A stretch of DNA of 64,000 nucleotides from Clostridia bacterium (GCA_017431005.1 JAFRLY010000059.1:1-64000); one strand, 5' to 3'; numbered from the stretch's first letter, positions 42,769 through 52,292 are shown. The notes: generated by a model not told the origin, from the sequence alone. Numbers and translations: made by a program.

Positions 42769-44103
42769 ATGAACCTGGTTTACAATGTGAAGGATCGGCC
42801 GAAGTTCGGTCAGATGATGGTCTTTGCCCTGCAGCAGCTGCTGGCGATTCTGGCGGCCACAATCGCGGTGCCCAGCATCGTCGGGAACGGCATGAGTCAG
42901 AGTGCGGCCCTGTTCGGCGCCGGCGTCGGCACCATCATCTATCTGCTGTTCACCAAATTCAGAAGCCCCGTGTTCCTGGGCTCCAGCTTCGCGTTCCTGG
43001 GCTCCATGTTCGCGGCCTTCGGCGGCGCTGCTTCCGTCAGCGTCGGCTATGCCGGCCTCATCATCGGCGCAGCGCTGGCCGGTCTGGTCTATGTCGTCAT
43101 CGCCGTCATCGTCAAGGTTGCCGGCGTCAGCTGGATCAACAAACTGATGCCCCCCGTCGTCATCGGCCCCACGGTTGCCATCATCGGTCTGAGCCTGGCC
43201 GGCAATGCGATCAGCGACGCGCTGCACGGTGCGGAGAATGCCGGCGGCTCCTATGTGATGGGAACAGCCGGCTGGGTCAGCCTGATCTGCGCGCTTGTAA
43301 CGCTGCTGACCGTCATCTACTGTTCCGTCAAAGGAAAGAAGATGATGAAGCTGATTCCGTTCATCATCGGTATCCTGGCGGGCTATGTCGTCGCTCTGAT
43401 CTTCACCCTGATCGGCAACGCCACCGGCAATGCCGCTCTGAAGGTCATTGATTTCAGCGCCTTCTCCGCTATGAAGTGGGTGCCGCAGTTCACCTTTGTG
43501 GAAGCGTTCAAGGGTCTGAAGGATATCAGCGCCCAGTATATCGCCACGGTTGCCGTCGCATATGTGCCGGTTGCCTTCGTGGTTTTCGCCGAGCATATTG
43601 CTGACCACAAGAACCTCTCCACCATTATCGGTCAGGAGCTGCTGGAGGAGCCGGGTCTCCACCGCACGCTGCTGGGTGACGGTGTCGGTTCCATGGTCGG
43701 CGCTTTCTTCGGCGGCTGCCCCAACACCACCTACGGCGAGAGCGTCGGCTGCGTCGCCATCACCGGTAACGCTTCCGTCATCACGATTCTGGCAACTGCC
43801 GTCCTGGCGATCGTCGCCAGCTTCTTCGGCCCCTTCGTCACCTTCCTGAGCACAATTCCCAGCTGCGTAATGGGCGGTGTCTGCATCACGCTGTACGGCT
43901 TCATTGCCGTCTCCGGTCTCAAGATGCTGCAGCCCGTTGACCTGAATGATAACCGCAACCTCTTCACTGCTTCTGTCATCCTGATCGCCGGTATCGGCGG
44001 CCTGACACTGCAGATCGGCTCGGTAACCCTCACCGAGATTGCCTGCGCCCTGATTCTGGGCATTGTGGTCAATCTGCTTTTCAACAAGTCCGAACGGAAG
44101 TAA
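42769..44103 (+). CDS. uraA: Uracil permease, NCS2 family
   Basis: 444 residues with about 14 hydrophobic segments. The signature substrate-binding blocks of UraA are present: VAFVVFAEHIADHKNL (about 260-275, substrate Glu) and GGCPNTTYGESVG (about 313-325), with GDGVGS between. It imports uracil with protons. AAGGAGG precedes the ATG. Seven bases before pyrR, with which it shares the leader and terminator, so uptake and pyrimidine regulation are co-expressed. Confidence 0.93.
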   Translation: MNLVYNVKDRPKFGQMMVFALQQLLAILAATIAVPSIVGNGMSQSAALFGAGVGTIIYLLFTKFRSPVFLGSSFAFLGSMFAAFGGAASVSVGYAGLIIGAALAGLVYVVIAVIVKVAGVSWINKLMPPVVIGPTVAIIGLSLAGNAISDALHGAENAGGSYVMGTAGWVSLICALVTLLTVIYCSVKGKKMMKLIPFIIGILAGYVVALIFTLIGNATGNAALKVIDFSAFSAMKWVPQFTFVEAFKGLKDISAQYIATVAVAYVPVAFVVFAEHIADHKNLSTIIGQELLEEPGLHRTLLGDGVGSMVGAFFGGCPNTTYGESVGCVAITGNASVITILATAVLAIVASFFGPFVTFLSTIPSCVMGGVCITLYGFIAVSGLKMLQPVDLNDNRNLFTASVILIAGIGGLTLQIGSVTLTEIACALILGIVVNLLFNKSERK

Positions 44104-44110
44104 AACCCAG

Positions 44111-44650
44111 ATGAAGCTCAAGTCAGTCGTGATGGATAAGCCCGCGGTTCAGCGAAGTATCGCCCGTATCACCCATGAAATTATTGAAAAGAACAGCGGG
44201 CTGGAGGATCTGGTTCTGCTCGGCATCCGCCGCCGGGGCCTGACCCTGGCCGCGATGCTGCAGGCAAACATGCTGAAATTTGAGGGGATTTCTGTTCCGC
44301 TGGGCAGCATTGACATCTCCCTGTACCGGGATGACCTTACGGAGCTTACGCCTCTTCCGTCTGCCGGAGAGAGCGACATCCCCTGTGATCTGACAGGCCG
44401 GAAAATCGTTCTGGTGGACGATGTCATTTTTACCGGCCGTACAGCCAGGGCTGCCATCGAAGCGGTCTTTCATCACGGACGGCCGAAATCCATTCAGCTG
44501 GCTGTCCTGATTGATCGGGGGCACCGTGAGCTTCCCATCCGCCCGGATTATGTGGGCAAAAATATTCCCACAAGTCATTCGGAGATTGTCTCCGTCATGG
44601 TGGAGGAATATGACAGGCAGGAGGGGGTCTTCCTTTTCCAGATGGACTGA
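44111..44650 (+). CDS. pyrR: PyrR bifunctional regulator/uracil phosphoribosyltransferase
   Basis: 179 residues. The PRPP-binding motif VLVDDVIFTGRTARAA (about 97-112) and the PyrR-specific LGIRRRGLTLA and GSIDISLYRDDLTEL are present. It binds pyr mRNA leaders when UMP is high and promotes termination, and converts uracil to UMP. The start at 44111 is eight bases after the uraA stop. A likely target is the leader of its own operon. Confidence 0.95.
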   Translation: MKLKSVVMDKPAVQRSIARITHEIIEKNSGLEDLVLLGIRRRGLTLAAMLQANMLKFEGISVPLGSIDISLYRDDLTELTPLPSAGESDIPCDLTGRKIVLVDDVIFTGRTARAAIEAVFHHGRPKSIQLAVLIDRGHRELPIRPDYVGKNIPTSHSEIVSVMVEEYDRQEGVFLFQMD

Positions 44651-44674
44651 GGACCGTTCCTGAATGCTTTGCAG

Positions 44675-44707
44675 CCGGGGATACGCTGTTTGTATCCCCG
44701 GTTTTTT
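44675..44707 (+). terminator. Intrinsic terminator of uraA-pyrR
   Basis: CCGGGGATAC (44675-44684)/GTATCCCCGG (44692-44701), 7-base loop, then T6. Confidence 0.92.
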
Positions 44708-44723
44708 CTTCCGTATTTTATGG

Positions 44724-44752
44724 TTTACAAACCGGCATTTCTCTGGTAGAAT
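44724..44752 (+). promoter_or_regulatory. Promoter of rpsO
   Basis: TTTACA (44724-44729), 17 bp, TAGAAT (44747-44752). The leader of about 115 bases may hold the S15 autoregulatory site, but no known structure could be assigned by eye. Confidence 0.72.
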
Positions 44753-44874
44753 ACGCAACGGGTTATGGTTATTGAACCATCTGCTCAGGCTGCCGACTCT
44801 CCGACGGCTTCCCGGGTTGATGGCGATTCAGGCCCGAAATACCCGGATTCGGGAAATATTAAGGAGGTTGTCCC

Positions 44875-45129
44875 ATGAACAAGTCTGAAATCATCGCCGC
44901 CTATGCGCAGCATGAAGGCGACACCGGTTCCCCCGAGGTGCAGATCGCGCTGCTGACCGCCCGCATCAATCACCTCAATGAGCACCTGAAGCAGAACAAG
45001 AATGACCACCATTCCAACCGCGGTCTTCTGCTGATGGTCGGCCGCCGCCGGAACATGCTGGAGTACCTGAAGAAGACGGATATCGAGCGGTATCGTACCC
45101 TGATCGCCCGTCTGAACCTGCGTAAGTAA
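44875..45129 (+). CDS. rpsO: 30S ribosomal protein S15
   Basis: 84 residues. The sequence carries the S15 hallmarks [42 protein letters not shown] and a terminal ARLNLRK. Binds the three-way junction of 16S rRNA. AAGGAGG precedes the ATG. It is followed by a terminator and then pnp, the same order as in many bacteria. Confidence 0.97.
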   Translation: MNKSEIIAAYAQHEGDTGSPEVQIALLTARINHLNEHLKQNKNDHHSNRGLLLMVGRRRNMLEYLKKTDIERYRTLIARLNLRK

Positions 45130-45159
45130 GGTTTCTCCCGGTACAGGAAGTGGTTTCAC

Positions 45160-45189
45160 AAGCCGCCGGAGGTTCTCTTCCGGCGGCTT
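45160..45189 (+). terminator. Terminator-like hairpin after rpsO
   Basis: AAGCCGCCGGA (45160-45170)/TCCGGCGGCTT (45179-45189). A T5 run follows about seven bases later, so termination may be partial, allowing read-through into pnp. Confidence 0.7.
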
Positions 45190-45200
45190 TGAAGATTTTT

Positions 45201-45286
45201 CCGGAGTCCTGTTCGTATGTTATCCCATGAAAATCCCCCGGCTGACGGGTTTGCGGGTTTTCATATGATAGCATACGGAGCTCCGG
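45201..45286 (+). promoter_or_regulatory. Long imperfect hairpin in the pnp leader
   Basis: The arms 45215-45236 and 45255-45276 pair at 20 of 22 positions (two G.U), an inner CCCG/CGGG hairpin closes the loop, and an outer CCGGAG/CTCCGG (45201-45206 with 45281-45286) extends it. The whole forms a rod ending eight bases before the ribosome binding site of pnp. In E. coli a comparable leader stem is cut by RNase III and allows PNPase to repress its own mRNA; the same design here is inference from structure and position. Confidence 0.75.
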
Positions 45287-45307
45287 ATCAGAAAAGGAGT
45301 GAAATGT

Positions 45308-47461
45308 ATGGAATCTCAGAAGTTTACCATGGACTTTGCCGGCCGTCCGCTGACGCTGGAGTTCGGCAAATACTGCGAGCAGGCCAACGGCTCTGTCTGG
45401 GTTCACCTCGGCGATACCGTCGTGATGGTGAATGCGACCATGGCGCCTTCACCGCGTGAGGGCGTGGACTTCTTCCCTCTCGCTGTGGATGTGGAAGAAA
45501 AACAGTATTCCGTCGGCAAGATCCCCGGTGGATTTATCAAGCGTGAAGGCCGCCCCACGGAGAAGGCGACCCTGACCTGCCGGCTGATCGACCGTCCCCT
45601 TCGTCCTCTTTTTGACAAGGGAATGCGGAATGATGTTCAGGTCGTTGTGACCATCCTGAGTGTTGAACAGGATGTGCCGCCGGAAATCCCTGCGATGATC
45701 GGTTCCTCTGTCGCCCTGGCGGTGAGCGATATCCCCTGGAACGGACCCACCGGCGCTGTGCTCGTCGGCCGTGTGGACGGCAAATTCGTCATCAACCCCG
45801 ATGAAGCACAGCGGGAAGTCAGCGACCTGAGCCTCTATGTCGCCGGCACCGAAGAAGCAATCATGATGGTGGAAGCCGGCGCCAAAGAGCTTTCTGAGGA
45901 CACGATGCTGGACGCGATTCTCTTCGGGCATGAGGAAATCAAGAAGCTGGTTGCCTTCCAGAAGCAGATCGTTGCCGAAATCGGCAAGGAAAAGAAAGTT
46001 GTGCCGCTGAATGTGACCGGCGACGATATCAAGGCCGCGGTCCGTGAGTTTGCATACGACAAGTGCGTATGGACATTTGAGACATTTGAGCGGAAAGAGC
46101 GTCAGGAACGTGAAGCTCAGACAAAGGAAGAGACCCTTGCCGCGCTGGCGGAGCGTTTCCCGGAGCGGGAAGCGGAGATTGAGGACGCACTGTATTATCT
46201 GAATAAGGAAGTCATGCGTGCCAAGATCCTGAACGAAGGCATTCGTCCCGACGGCCGCAAGGTCACGGAAATCCGCCCCATCTGGTGTGAAGTCGGCGTT
46301 CTTCCCCGGACCCACGGCAGCGCTATCTTTACCCGCGGTCAGACACAGGCTCTGACTGTGACCACTCTGGGCACCGTTTCCGAAGGCCAGACGCTGGACG
46401 GCCTGTCCACCGAGGATTTCAAACGGTATATTCATCACTACAATATGCCTCCGTACGCGACCGGTGAGGCCGGCCGGCTGAAGAGCCCCGGGCGCCGTGA
46501 GATCGGTCACGGAGCGCTGGCGGAGCGGGCTCTGCTGCCCGTCATCCCGAACGAGGATGAATTCCCCTACGCTCTGCGGCTGGTCAGTGAGATCCTCTCC
46601 TCCAACGGTTCTTCCTCCATGGCTTCCGTATGCGGCTCCACGCTGAGCCTGATGGATGCCGGCGTTCCGATTCACGCTCCCGTTGCCGGTGTGGCGATGG
46701 GCCTGATTACGGACAAGGAAACCGGTAAGCTTGCCGTGCTGACGGACATTCAGGGTCTTGAAGACTTCCTGGGTGATATGGACTTTAAGGTTGCCGGTTC
46801 CATGAACGGCATCACCGCCCTGCAGATGGATATCAAGATTGCCGGCATCAACCGTGCAATCCTGCAGCAGGCCCTGCATCAGGCGCTTGAAGGCCGCCTG
46901 TATATCCTGAAGATCATGCTCGACACCCTGGGCCAGCCCAGAGAAGAGCTGAGTCCCTATGCGCCGAAGATTATCCGCTTCACCATTAATCCCGAGAAGA
47001 TCCGCGAAGTCATCGGACCCGGCGGAAAGATGATCAACAAGATTATCGCGGAAACCGGTGTCAAGATTGATATCGAGGATGACGGACGGGTCTTCATCTC
47101 CACCCCTGATCAGGCTGCTGCCGATAAGGCGCGCAGGATTATCGAAGGCATCGCCAAGGATATCGAAGTCGGTGATGTGTACACCGGAAAAGTGGTGCGT
47201 ATCATGAACTTCGGCGCCTTCGTTGAGCTGGCTCCCGGCAAGGACGGCATGATCCACATCTCCAAGCTGGACACCAAGCGCGTGGAAAAGGTCGAGGATG
47301 TAGTGAACATCGGCGACGAGCTGGAAGTCAAAGTCAGCGAAATTGACGCGCAGGGACGGATCAATCTGATCCGGAACGATATCGTCTATACCGGCGGGAA
47401 CGATGCTCCCCGCAGGGCTGACGGCAACCGCCGTCCTCCCCGCCGCAACAGTCACGAGTAA
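45308..47461 (+). CDS. pnp: Polynucleotide phosphorylase
   Basis: 717 residues. Two RNase PH domains (about 12-230 and 315-540) around a helical linker, with [24 protein letters not shown] split around residue 390-412 and the active-site [18 protein letters not shown]; then KH (about 555-615) with [15 protein letters not shown] and S1 (about 622-690). Degrades RNA 3'-5' phosphorolytically. Tail rich in Arg and Pro. Start at 45308, eight bases after AAGGAG. Confidence 0.97.
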   Translation: MESQKFTMDFAGRPLTLEFGKYCEQANGSVWVHLGDTVVMVNATMAPSPREGVDFFPLAVDVEEKQYSVGKIPGGFIKREGRPTEKATLTCRLIDRPLRPLFDKGMRNDVQVVVTILSVEQDVPPEIPAMIGSSVALAVSDIPWNGPTGAVLVGRVDGKFVINPDEAQREVSDLSLYVAGTEEAIMMVEAGAKELSEDTMLDAILFGHEEIKKLVAFQKQIVAEIGKEKKVVPLNVTGDDIKAAVREFAYDKCVWTFETFERKERQEREAQTKEETLAALAERFPEREAEIEDALYYLNKEVMRAKILNEGIRPDGRKVTEIRPIWCEVGVLPRTHGSAIFTRGQTQALTVTTLGTVSEGQTLDGLSTEDFKRYIHHYNMPPYATGEAGRLKSPGRREIGHGALAERALLPVIPNEDEFPYALRLVSEILSSNGSSSMASVCGSTLSLMDAGVPIHAPVAGVAMGLITDKETGKLAVLTDIQGLEDFLGDMDFKVAGSMNGITALQMDIKIAGINRAILQQALHQALEGRLYILKIMLDTLGQPREELSPYAPKIIRFTINPEKIREVIGPGGKMINKIIAETGVKIDIEDDGRVFISTPDQAAADKARRIIEGIAKDIEVGDVYTGKVVRIMNFGAFVELAPGKDGMIHISKLDTKRVEKVEDVVNIGDELEVKVSEIDAQGRINLIRNDIVYTGGNDAPRRADGNRRPPRRNSHE

Positions 47462-47474
47462 ATTACAGGCAGGA

Positions 47475-47504
47475 GGGCTGATCCCGGGCGGATCAGCCCT
47501 TTTT
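47475..47504 (+). terminator. Intrinsic terminator of pnp
   Basis: GGGCTGATC (47475-47483)/GATCAGCCC (47491-47499), 7-base loop, T5. Confidence 0.88.
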
Positions 47505-47520
47505 CTTCAGGGAGTATGCA

Positions 47521-47937
47521 ATGAGCAAAAGAATGCTTGCCTTGGACATCGGAGACGTAAGAATCGGAATCGCCGTGTCGGATCCCAGCCGTACGATCGC
47601 CACCCCGCTGGAGGTTCTGAAGCGTGTCGGCTGGGGGCCGGATACACGGTATATTAAAGCGCTCTGTGAAAGGTATGAAACGGATCAGGTGCTTTCCGGC
47701 CTGCCGCTGAATATGGACGGCAGTGAAGGATTCCAGGCGCAGAAGGTGCGGGCCTTCTGTGAGCAGCTGGAAAAAACCGGCCTTTCTGTCACCTTTCAGG
47801 ATGAACGTTTGACGACCGTTGTGGCTGAAGACGCGCTGCTGGAAGATAACATGTCCCGGGCGGACCGGAAAAAGAATGTGGATAAAATAGCCGCGGCTGT
47901 TATTCTGCAGCAGTGGCTGGATGAACAGAAAGCATAA
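47521..47937 (+). CDS. ruvX: Holliday junction resolvase-like protein RuvX (YqgF)
   Basis: 138 residues. RNase H-like fold with MLALDIGDVRIGIAVSDP at the start, SGLPLNMDGSEG in the middle and FQDERLTTVVAE plus VDKIAAAVILQQWLD at the end, giving the expected acidic residues. Family members have been implicated in pre-16S rRNA processing and junction resolution. The ribosome binding site lies within the pnp terminator tail (GGGAG). Followed by DUF1292, as usual in Firmicutes. Confidence 0.95.
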   Translation: MSKRMLALDIGDVRIGIAVSDPSRTIATPLEVLKRVGWGPDTRYIKALCERYETDQVLSGLPLNMDGSEGFQAQKVRAFCEQLEKTGLSVTFQDERLTTVVAEDALLEDNMSRADRKKNVDKIAAAVILQQWLDEQKA

Positions 47938-47959
47938 AAGAATAAGGAGGCTTTTCCCT

Positions 47960-48277
47960 ATGGCGGACATGAAAGACATGCGGCCTGATTCCGGCGATCA
48001 GGAGGATCTGATTGAGCTGATCGACGAGGAAGGCGAATCCGTTTTATTTGAGCATCTGGCGACGCTGGAGCACCAGGGAGGCACCTTCCTGGCTCTGACG
48101 CCGGCAGGAGAAGAAGCGGATCCCGAATCCGATGAGGATGACATGGAGATACTCATCATGCAGATCCAGCAGGATGAGCAGGGACAGGATATTTATGTCC
48201 GTCCCGATGAGCAGCTGGAGGAAGCTGTTTTCGAAAAGTTTCTGAAGCTGATTGATGAAATGGAAGAGGAAGACTGA
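47960..48277 (+). CDS. DUF1292 protein (YrzB-like)
   Basis: 105 residues, strongly acidic. IELIDEEGESVLFEHLATLEHQGGTFLALTPA, seen in parts, is the DUF1292 core; the C-terminus VFEKFLKLIDEMEEED is also characteristic. Commonly encoded next to ruvX and thought to have a housekeeping role, not defined. Start at 47960 with AAGGAGG; the longer upstream frame overlaps ruvX. Confidence 0.9.
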   Translation: MADMKDMRPDSGDQEDLIELIDEEGESVLFEHLATLEHQGGTFLALTPAGEEADPESDEDDMEILIMQIQQDEQGQDIYVRPDEQLEEAVFEKFLKLIDEMEEED

Positions 48278-48281
48278 GCTC

Positions 48282-49031
48282 ATGACCAGCGATCCGCTTC
48301 TCAGGCATCTGGAGGATCTCTGCCGGCAGGCGGAAAACCGGAACACATGGCGCTATTCCGGTTTTCTGTCCCCGGCCGAGCAGGAGGATTTCTGCCGGTC
48401 CCCGTCCTGGGCGCCGGACTTTTGCCGTTTCTGGGGAGGCTTTGAAACGGCGGAGCGCTGCATTCTCGGCGCGGGCAGCGAAGCTTTTTTTGATGAAGCT
48501 CCTTCCTGGCCCATTTCCGTCGTCCATATTGCTCCCCTCTCGGAAAAATATGCCGAGGACCTGACGCACCGTGATTTTCTCGGCGCTATTCTGGGCCTCG
48601 GCATAGAAAGGAGTCTGATCGGGGATATTCTGGTACGGGATCATCATGCCTATGTTTTCTGCCTGGAAAGTGCAAGGGACCTGCTGCTTTCTTCCCTGTC
48701 TCAGGTTCGCCGGACATCGGTCCGGGCGGAGCAGGCTGCTGCGGATACCCCCGCCCTTTCTCCCAGGCTTCAGCCGCTTTCCCTGAACGTGGCGTCTGAG
48801 CGTCTGGATGCGGTGGTTGCCGCTTTCTGCGGTCTGTCCCGCGGGCAGAGCGCTGGTCTGTTCCCTGCCGGAAAGGTTCTGGTAAACAGCCGCCCGGCCG
48901 CGGACGGGAGCGTCCGTCTGAAGTCGGGCGACATCCTGTCGGTACGCGGTTTCGGAAAAGCCCGGTATGAAGGCATTGACCGTTCATCGCGCAAGGGACG
49001 GCTGTTTGTTGCCCTGCAGAAATATGTTTAA
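48282..49031 (+). CDS. YlmH-like RNA-binding protein with S4 domain
   Basis: 249 residues. The N-terminal YlmH domain (about 1-165) contains HRDFLGAILGLGIERSLIGDI and DHHAYVFCLE; the C-terminal S4 domain (about 175-240) has LNVASERLDAVVAAFCGLSRGQSAGLFPAGKVLVNSR. YlmH associates with the ribosome/division cluster in Bacillus and has been linked to rescue of stalled complexes. The start lies five bases after the DUF1292 stop. Normally sits near sepF/divIVA; here it follows DUF1292. Confidence 0.88.
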   Translation: MTSDPLLRHLEDLCRQAENRNTWRYSGFLSPAEQEDFCRSPSWAPDFCRFWGGFETAERCILGAGSEAFFDEAPSWPISVVHIAPLSEKYAEDLTHRDFLGAILGLGIERSLIGDILVRDHHAYVFCLESARDLLLSSLSQVRRTSVRAEQAAADTPALSPRLQPLSLNVASERLDAVVAAFCGLSRGQSAGLFPAGKVLVNSRPAADGSVRLKSGDILSVRGFGKARYEGIDRSSRKGRLFVALQKYV

Positions 49032-49038
49032 ACAGCGG

Positions 49039-50283
49039 TTACCAGACGCCCCATCTCATGGCGAAGCATACGGCATAACCCGCGGACGCGCATCCCAGCA
49101 GCAATGCCGTCACCCATTTCGGAACCGGCTGCTGATCCGCGGCAACCGCCAGCGGAAAAAAGACCGTCATGTAGCGCGGACCGCTGAGCAGCCAGCTGGA
49201 ACCGTAGCACACAAAGAAATACACAGCGTACCAGGCCGTATAGGCCGGGCGCATTTTTTTTGCCGCAACCGTCATCCAGATCAGGGAGAGATATCCTGTC
49301 AGAAGGTTCGGCATCCACAGTCCCCAGAATTTAACCGGCTCCTCCGTCCACGTCCGGACCGCGTACTCCGTCTGGACAGCGGCGGTCCGGAAAAACCATC
49401 CCAGCTGCTGGTGCCAGTTCGATTGCTGATACTGCAGAAAAATCAGCGGATCCCCCTTGACCGTGAAATTGATATACAGGTATAGGACTGTCCCGCCCGG
49501 AACCAGCAGCAGGAACGCGCCTTTCTGAAGGATTTCCCTCCATGCTTCCCGGGTTCTCAGCTTCCCGGCCTGCCGGCTGAGCAGCTCCATCGCCAGCGGA
49601 ACAGCGGTCAGCACGCCTACCGAGCGTGTAAAAGCCGCAAGAAAGCCTAATGCGCCTGCCAGTCCCCACCTTTCCTTCCGGGCCGCATACAGACTTCCTG
49701 CCGCAGCCATCAGGAACAGGGATTCGGACATGGGATAAGCGAAAAAGACCGCCGCGGGAAACAGACAGAACAAAGACAGCTGCCGCAGCGCCTGCCTCTC
49801 ATCCGCGTCCAGGCGGAACAGGCTGTACAGCAGCGCTCCGCCGCCGAGAAAAGGCAGCCACGCAGCCAGATAGCCGCAGAGCGGCTCACTGGGAATCACC
49901 ATCATAAGCAGGCCTGTCAGCAGCGGATAGCCCGGGAAGAAGACCAGATTCAGGATCTCGCCTGCCTCATTGGCCTGCGTGTACCCTGCCCTGGCGATAT
50001 CAAAATAATGCCTGGAATCAAGCCCGGAATACAGCAGAAAGGTTCCCTGCAGATTCTGATTTTTGCCTGCCAGAATCCGGACAGCACTGACCAGGGCTAT
50101 ACGCAGAACCAGTGCGCAGCCCAGCACAACCATGACCCGGATAAATTCCTTTTTGCTGACAGGGGCAGGCGTCATCTCAATGCGGAACGGCTGCGAAAAG
50201 CACCGGAACCAGCCGGGAACAGCCCGGATCAGGAAAATCAGGAACAGAAGCCCGCTGATCCATGCAGCCGCCATGCTCATCAT
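49039..50283 (-). CDS. PIG-V-like mannosyltransferase, polytopic membrane protein
   Basis: 414 residues with about eleven hydrophobic segments. The motif DSRHYFDIARAGYTQ (about 88-102) and LVFFPGYPLLTGLL (about 112-125) match the PIG-V/GPI-mannosyltransferase-like GT family using polyprenyl-phosphate sugars outside the membrane. Also visible is the AAFTRSVGVL segment. Likely glycosylates a lipid or surface polymer. It converges with ylmH and follows the esterase-TPR gene by about 30 bases, so they may form an operon acting on a shared surface glycan. Confidence 0.82.
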   Translation of the reverse strand: MMSMAAAWISGLLFLIFLIRAVPGWFRCFSQPFRIEMTPAPVSKKEFIRVMVVLGCALVLRIALVSAVRILAGKNQNLQGTFLLYSGLDSRHYFDIARAGYTQANEAGEILNLVFFPGYPLLTGLLMMVIPSEPLCGYLAAWLPFLGGGALLYSLFRLDADERQALRQLSLFCLFPAAVFFAYPMSESLFLMAAAGSLYAARKERWGLAGALGFLAAFTRSVGVLTAVPLAMELLSRQAGKLRTREAWREILQKGAFLLLVPGGTVLYLYINFTVKGDPLIFLQYQQSNWHQQLGWFFRTAAVQTEYAVRTWTEEPVKFWGLWMPNLLTGYLSLIWMTVAAKKMRPAYTAWYAVYFFVCYGSSWLLSGPRYMTVFFPLAVAADQQPVPKWVTALLLGCASAGYAVCFAMRWGVW

Positions 50284-50312
50284 TCATCCCGCTCCTTTCG
50301 TTCCCTGTTCGT

Positions 50313-52217
50313 TTATTTCAGCCGGTCACGGATTGCTTTCGCCTTCCCGCTGAGCTCCGCTTCCTTCAGGAAGTATCCGTAGTGCGCAAACACCGGCGCG
50401 CATTTTTCCAGCACAAACGCGTAATACGCGTTTTCAGGAATATCAGGTTCCTCCAGCAGGGCGGCGGCATGTTCAAGGCAGGATTCCACGGTTTTCTCCG
50501 CTTCCTCCGTTCCCATCCGCGCCTCCGCGTTATCCGCAAGGTTCAGCCAGGTGATGGCCTGCTCCAGCTTTCCTCCCGGCTGAGCCTTCATCACGCGCAT
50601 AGCCTTGTGAAACAGGGTTTCGGCTTCCGCATGGCGGCCGGTCGCCATGAGTGCCAGTCCCATGTTGTTGTACAGGCCGCCAAGTCTGGCATCCTGCTCC
50701 GGAAGGTTTTTCTCGTAGTTTTCCCTGGCACGGTCAAAATAGCGCAGTCCGCTTTCCGGGTCACCAAAGGCTTCCTGGACGGTGCCGGCATTGATATATG
50801 TGGTTCCGGCCGTGATGGTATCCTCCAGGCCCAGCCGGTCCACAAGCGCCACCGCCTGACCGGCGTGCTTTCTGGCCAGAACACCGTCCCCGCGCATGCG
50901 GTAATAGCCCATCAGCTCATTGTTGAGCGTCAGCTGTCCCCGTTCATCCCGGTTCAGCTCAGCCTCCGCCAGCCAGTATCTCAGATGCCGCCCGGCGCCT
51001 TCGGTATCGTTCCTGCGCTCATATTCACTGAGCTTGTCCAGAATACGCCCGATCGGGACAGGATGAGCCGTCTCTGTCTCCCCCGGCTTTCCGCACAGCA
51101 CGCAGGCGGGATCCATATAATCCTCCGGCGATAAACCGGTCCCGGGCTCATCCGGAACCTTTTCGGAGTTCCATGCTCTGATAGCCTCTGTCACATCCTG
51201 CGCCAGGCGTTCCTGCGTCCGGACACTGGGATGAAAGTCCGCCCCGGCGCCGTCCTGCTCCAGGTCCTGTTCCCGGAAAAGCATCACCCGCAGATTCCCG
51301 TCCCCGGCGGCTTCCCTGTATGCATCCGCAGCCTGCTGCACGGATTCATTCAGTCCCTCCCCCATGATTCCGAGCATGCACAGGATTCCTGCCCGGGGGT
51401 TCCTTGCACGGACAGTTTTCAGGAACTGAATATACCCCCGCCGGAAAGCTTCCGCCCGTTCCGGCACGGAACCGCACCAGGACAGATCGTTGGTGCCGAG
51501 ATGAATGATGATGTACTGCGGCTGCCATGCCGTAAAGTCCCACGGTATATCCTGCAGTCTTTTTCCGGAAGGCAGTCTGTAGTCATTGCACCCCGCTTTT
51601 TCATAATAAGGCGGAATCAGCTCCGTCTCATTGCGGATATCCGGACTGTCTGTATAACCCGAAACAATTCCGAAACCGCTGCAGGCAGTCAGCACAGCAT
51701 CGGCGGATAATGCTTTCGCTGTAAGTCCGGCATAGCTTTTTTCAGCGTTTTCCGTGGCTGTGGTGAAGGATTCCTCCGCCCCGGCCGCTTCCACGCCGTA
51801 TCCGCAGGTAATGGAATCCCCGATGAACTCAATCCGCAGCGGGTTCTCCGGAAGCGGCTCCAGCAGGCCGTCGGTTTCTATATCCTCCAGCGCCATCAGG
51901 CTCTGGGTGCACTCGCTGAGCTTGACAAGCCGGACCTCCGCCTGCTCCCACGCTTTTCCTTCAAAAACAATAACGCTGCTCCTCCTGGATTTCATCCGCA
52001 TGTCTGCGGTTTTCTTTCCGTTCATATAAACAGCGAACCGCGCAAGAACTCCTTCCTTTGCAGGGTCGGATACCGTATCATCTCCCCGCAGCCGAAGCCG
52101 CAGAAAAGAAGCATGGCTTACCCGGAAACTCACCTCAGTCAGCGGAAAGGTCATCCAGAGGCAGCCGCCGTCCTCAACGCATCTTCCCAGTACACGGACA
52201 CGGGACAAATCCAGCAT
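50313..52217 (-). CDS. CE2-type SGNH esterase fused to TPR repeats
   Basis: 634 residues. An N-terminal beta-sandwich (about 1-120; VSFRVSHASFLRLRLRGD) and an SGNH hydrolase with block I IEFIGDSITCGYG (about 130, Ser), GTNDLSW (block III) and DFHPS (block V, Asp/His) form a carbohydrate esterase 2-like enzyme. The C-terminal half (about 375-630) is made of TPRs (GRHLRYWLAEAELNRD, AGTVQEAFGDPESGLRYFDRA, NNMGLALMATGRHAEAETLFHKAM). No signal peptide. Fusion of a deacetylase with TPRs is unusual. Start taken at 52217; an upstream TTG is possible. Confidence 0.83.
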   Translation of the reverse strand: MLDLSRVRVLGRCVEDGGCLWMTFPLTEVSFRVSHASFLRLRLRGDDTVSDPAKEGVLARFAVYMNGKKTADMRMKSRRSSVIVFEGKAWEQAEVRLVKLSECTQSLMALEDIETDGLLEPLPENPLRIEFIGDSITCGYGVEAAGAEESFTTATENAEKSYAGLTAKALSADAVLTACSGFGIVSGYTDSPDIRNETELIPPYYEKAGCNDYRLPSGKRLQDIPWDFTAWQPQYIIIHLGTNDLSWCGSVPERAEAFRRGYIQFLKTVRARNPRAGILCMLGIMGEGLNESVQQAADAYREAAGDGNLRVMLFREQDLEQDGAGADFHPSVRTQERLAQDVTEAIRAWNSEKVPDEPGTGLSPEDYMDPACVLCGKPGETETAHPVPIGRILDKLSEYERRNDTEGAGRHLRYWLAEAELNRDERGQLTLNNELMGYYRMRGDGVLARKHAGQAVALVDRLGLEDTITAGTTYINAGTVQEAFGDPESGLRYFDRARENYEKNLPEQDARLGGLYNNMGLALMATGRHAEAETLFHKAMRVMKAQPGGKLEQAITWLNLADNAEARMGTEEAEKTVESCLEHAAALLEEPDIPENAYYAFVLEKCAPVFAHYGYFLKEAELSGKAKAIRDRLK

Positions 52218-52247
52218 AAGGCTTTCCCATCCTTCCTGATTGGACAA

Positions 52248-52272
52248 ACGGCCCGGCGCAATGCCGGGCCGT
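52248..52272 (-). terminator. Terminator-like hairpin after the EF-G2 gene
   Basis: A perfect 10-bp stem ACGGCCCGGC/GCCGGGCCGT with a 5-base loop. Only a short U-rich stretch follows on the minus strand. It overlaps the upstream side of the esterase-TPR gene. Confidence 0.6.
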
Positions 52273-52292
52273 TCTGCAGTCCTTCGAATATA

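Noticed and set aside
42535-44121. Minus-strand frame of 528 codons opposite uraA
   Set aside because: Translation is Asp/Gly/Gln-rich and repetitive, the mirror of hydrophobic transporter codons; no start signals.
45449-47455. Minus-strand frame of 668 codons opposite pnp
   Set aside because: Fully antisense to polynucleotide phosphorylase with no ribosome binding site; a shadow of codon bias.
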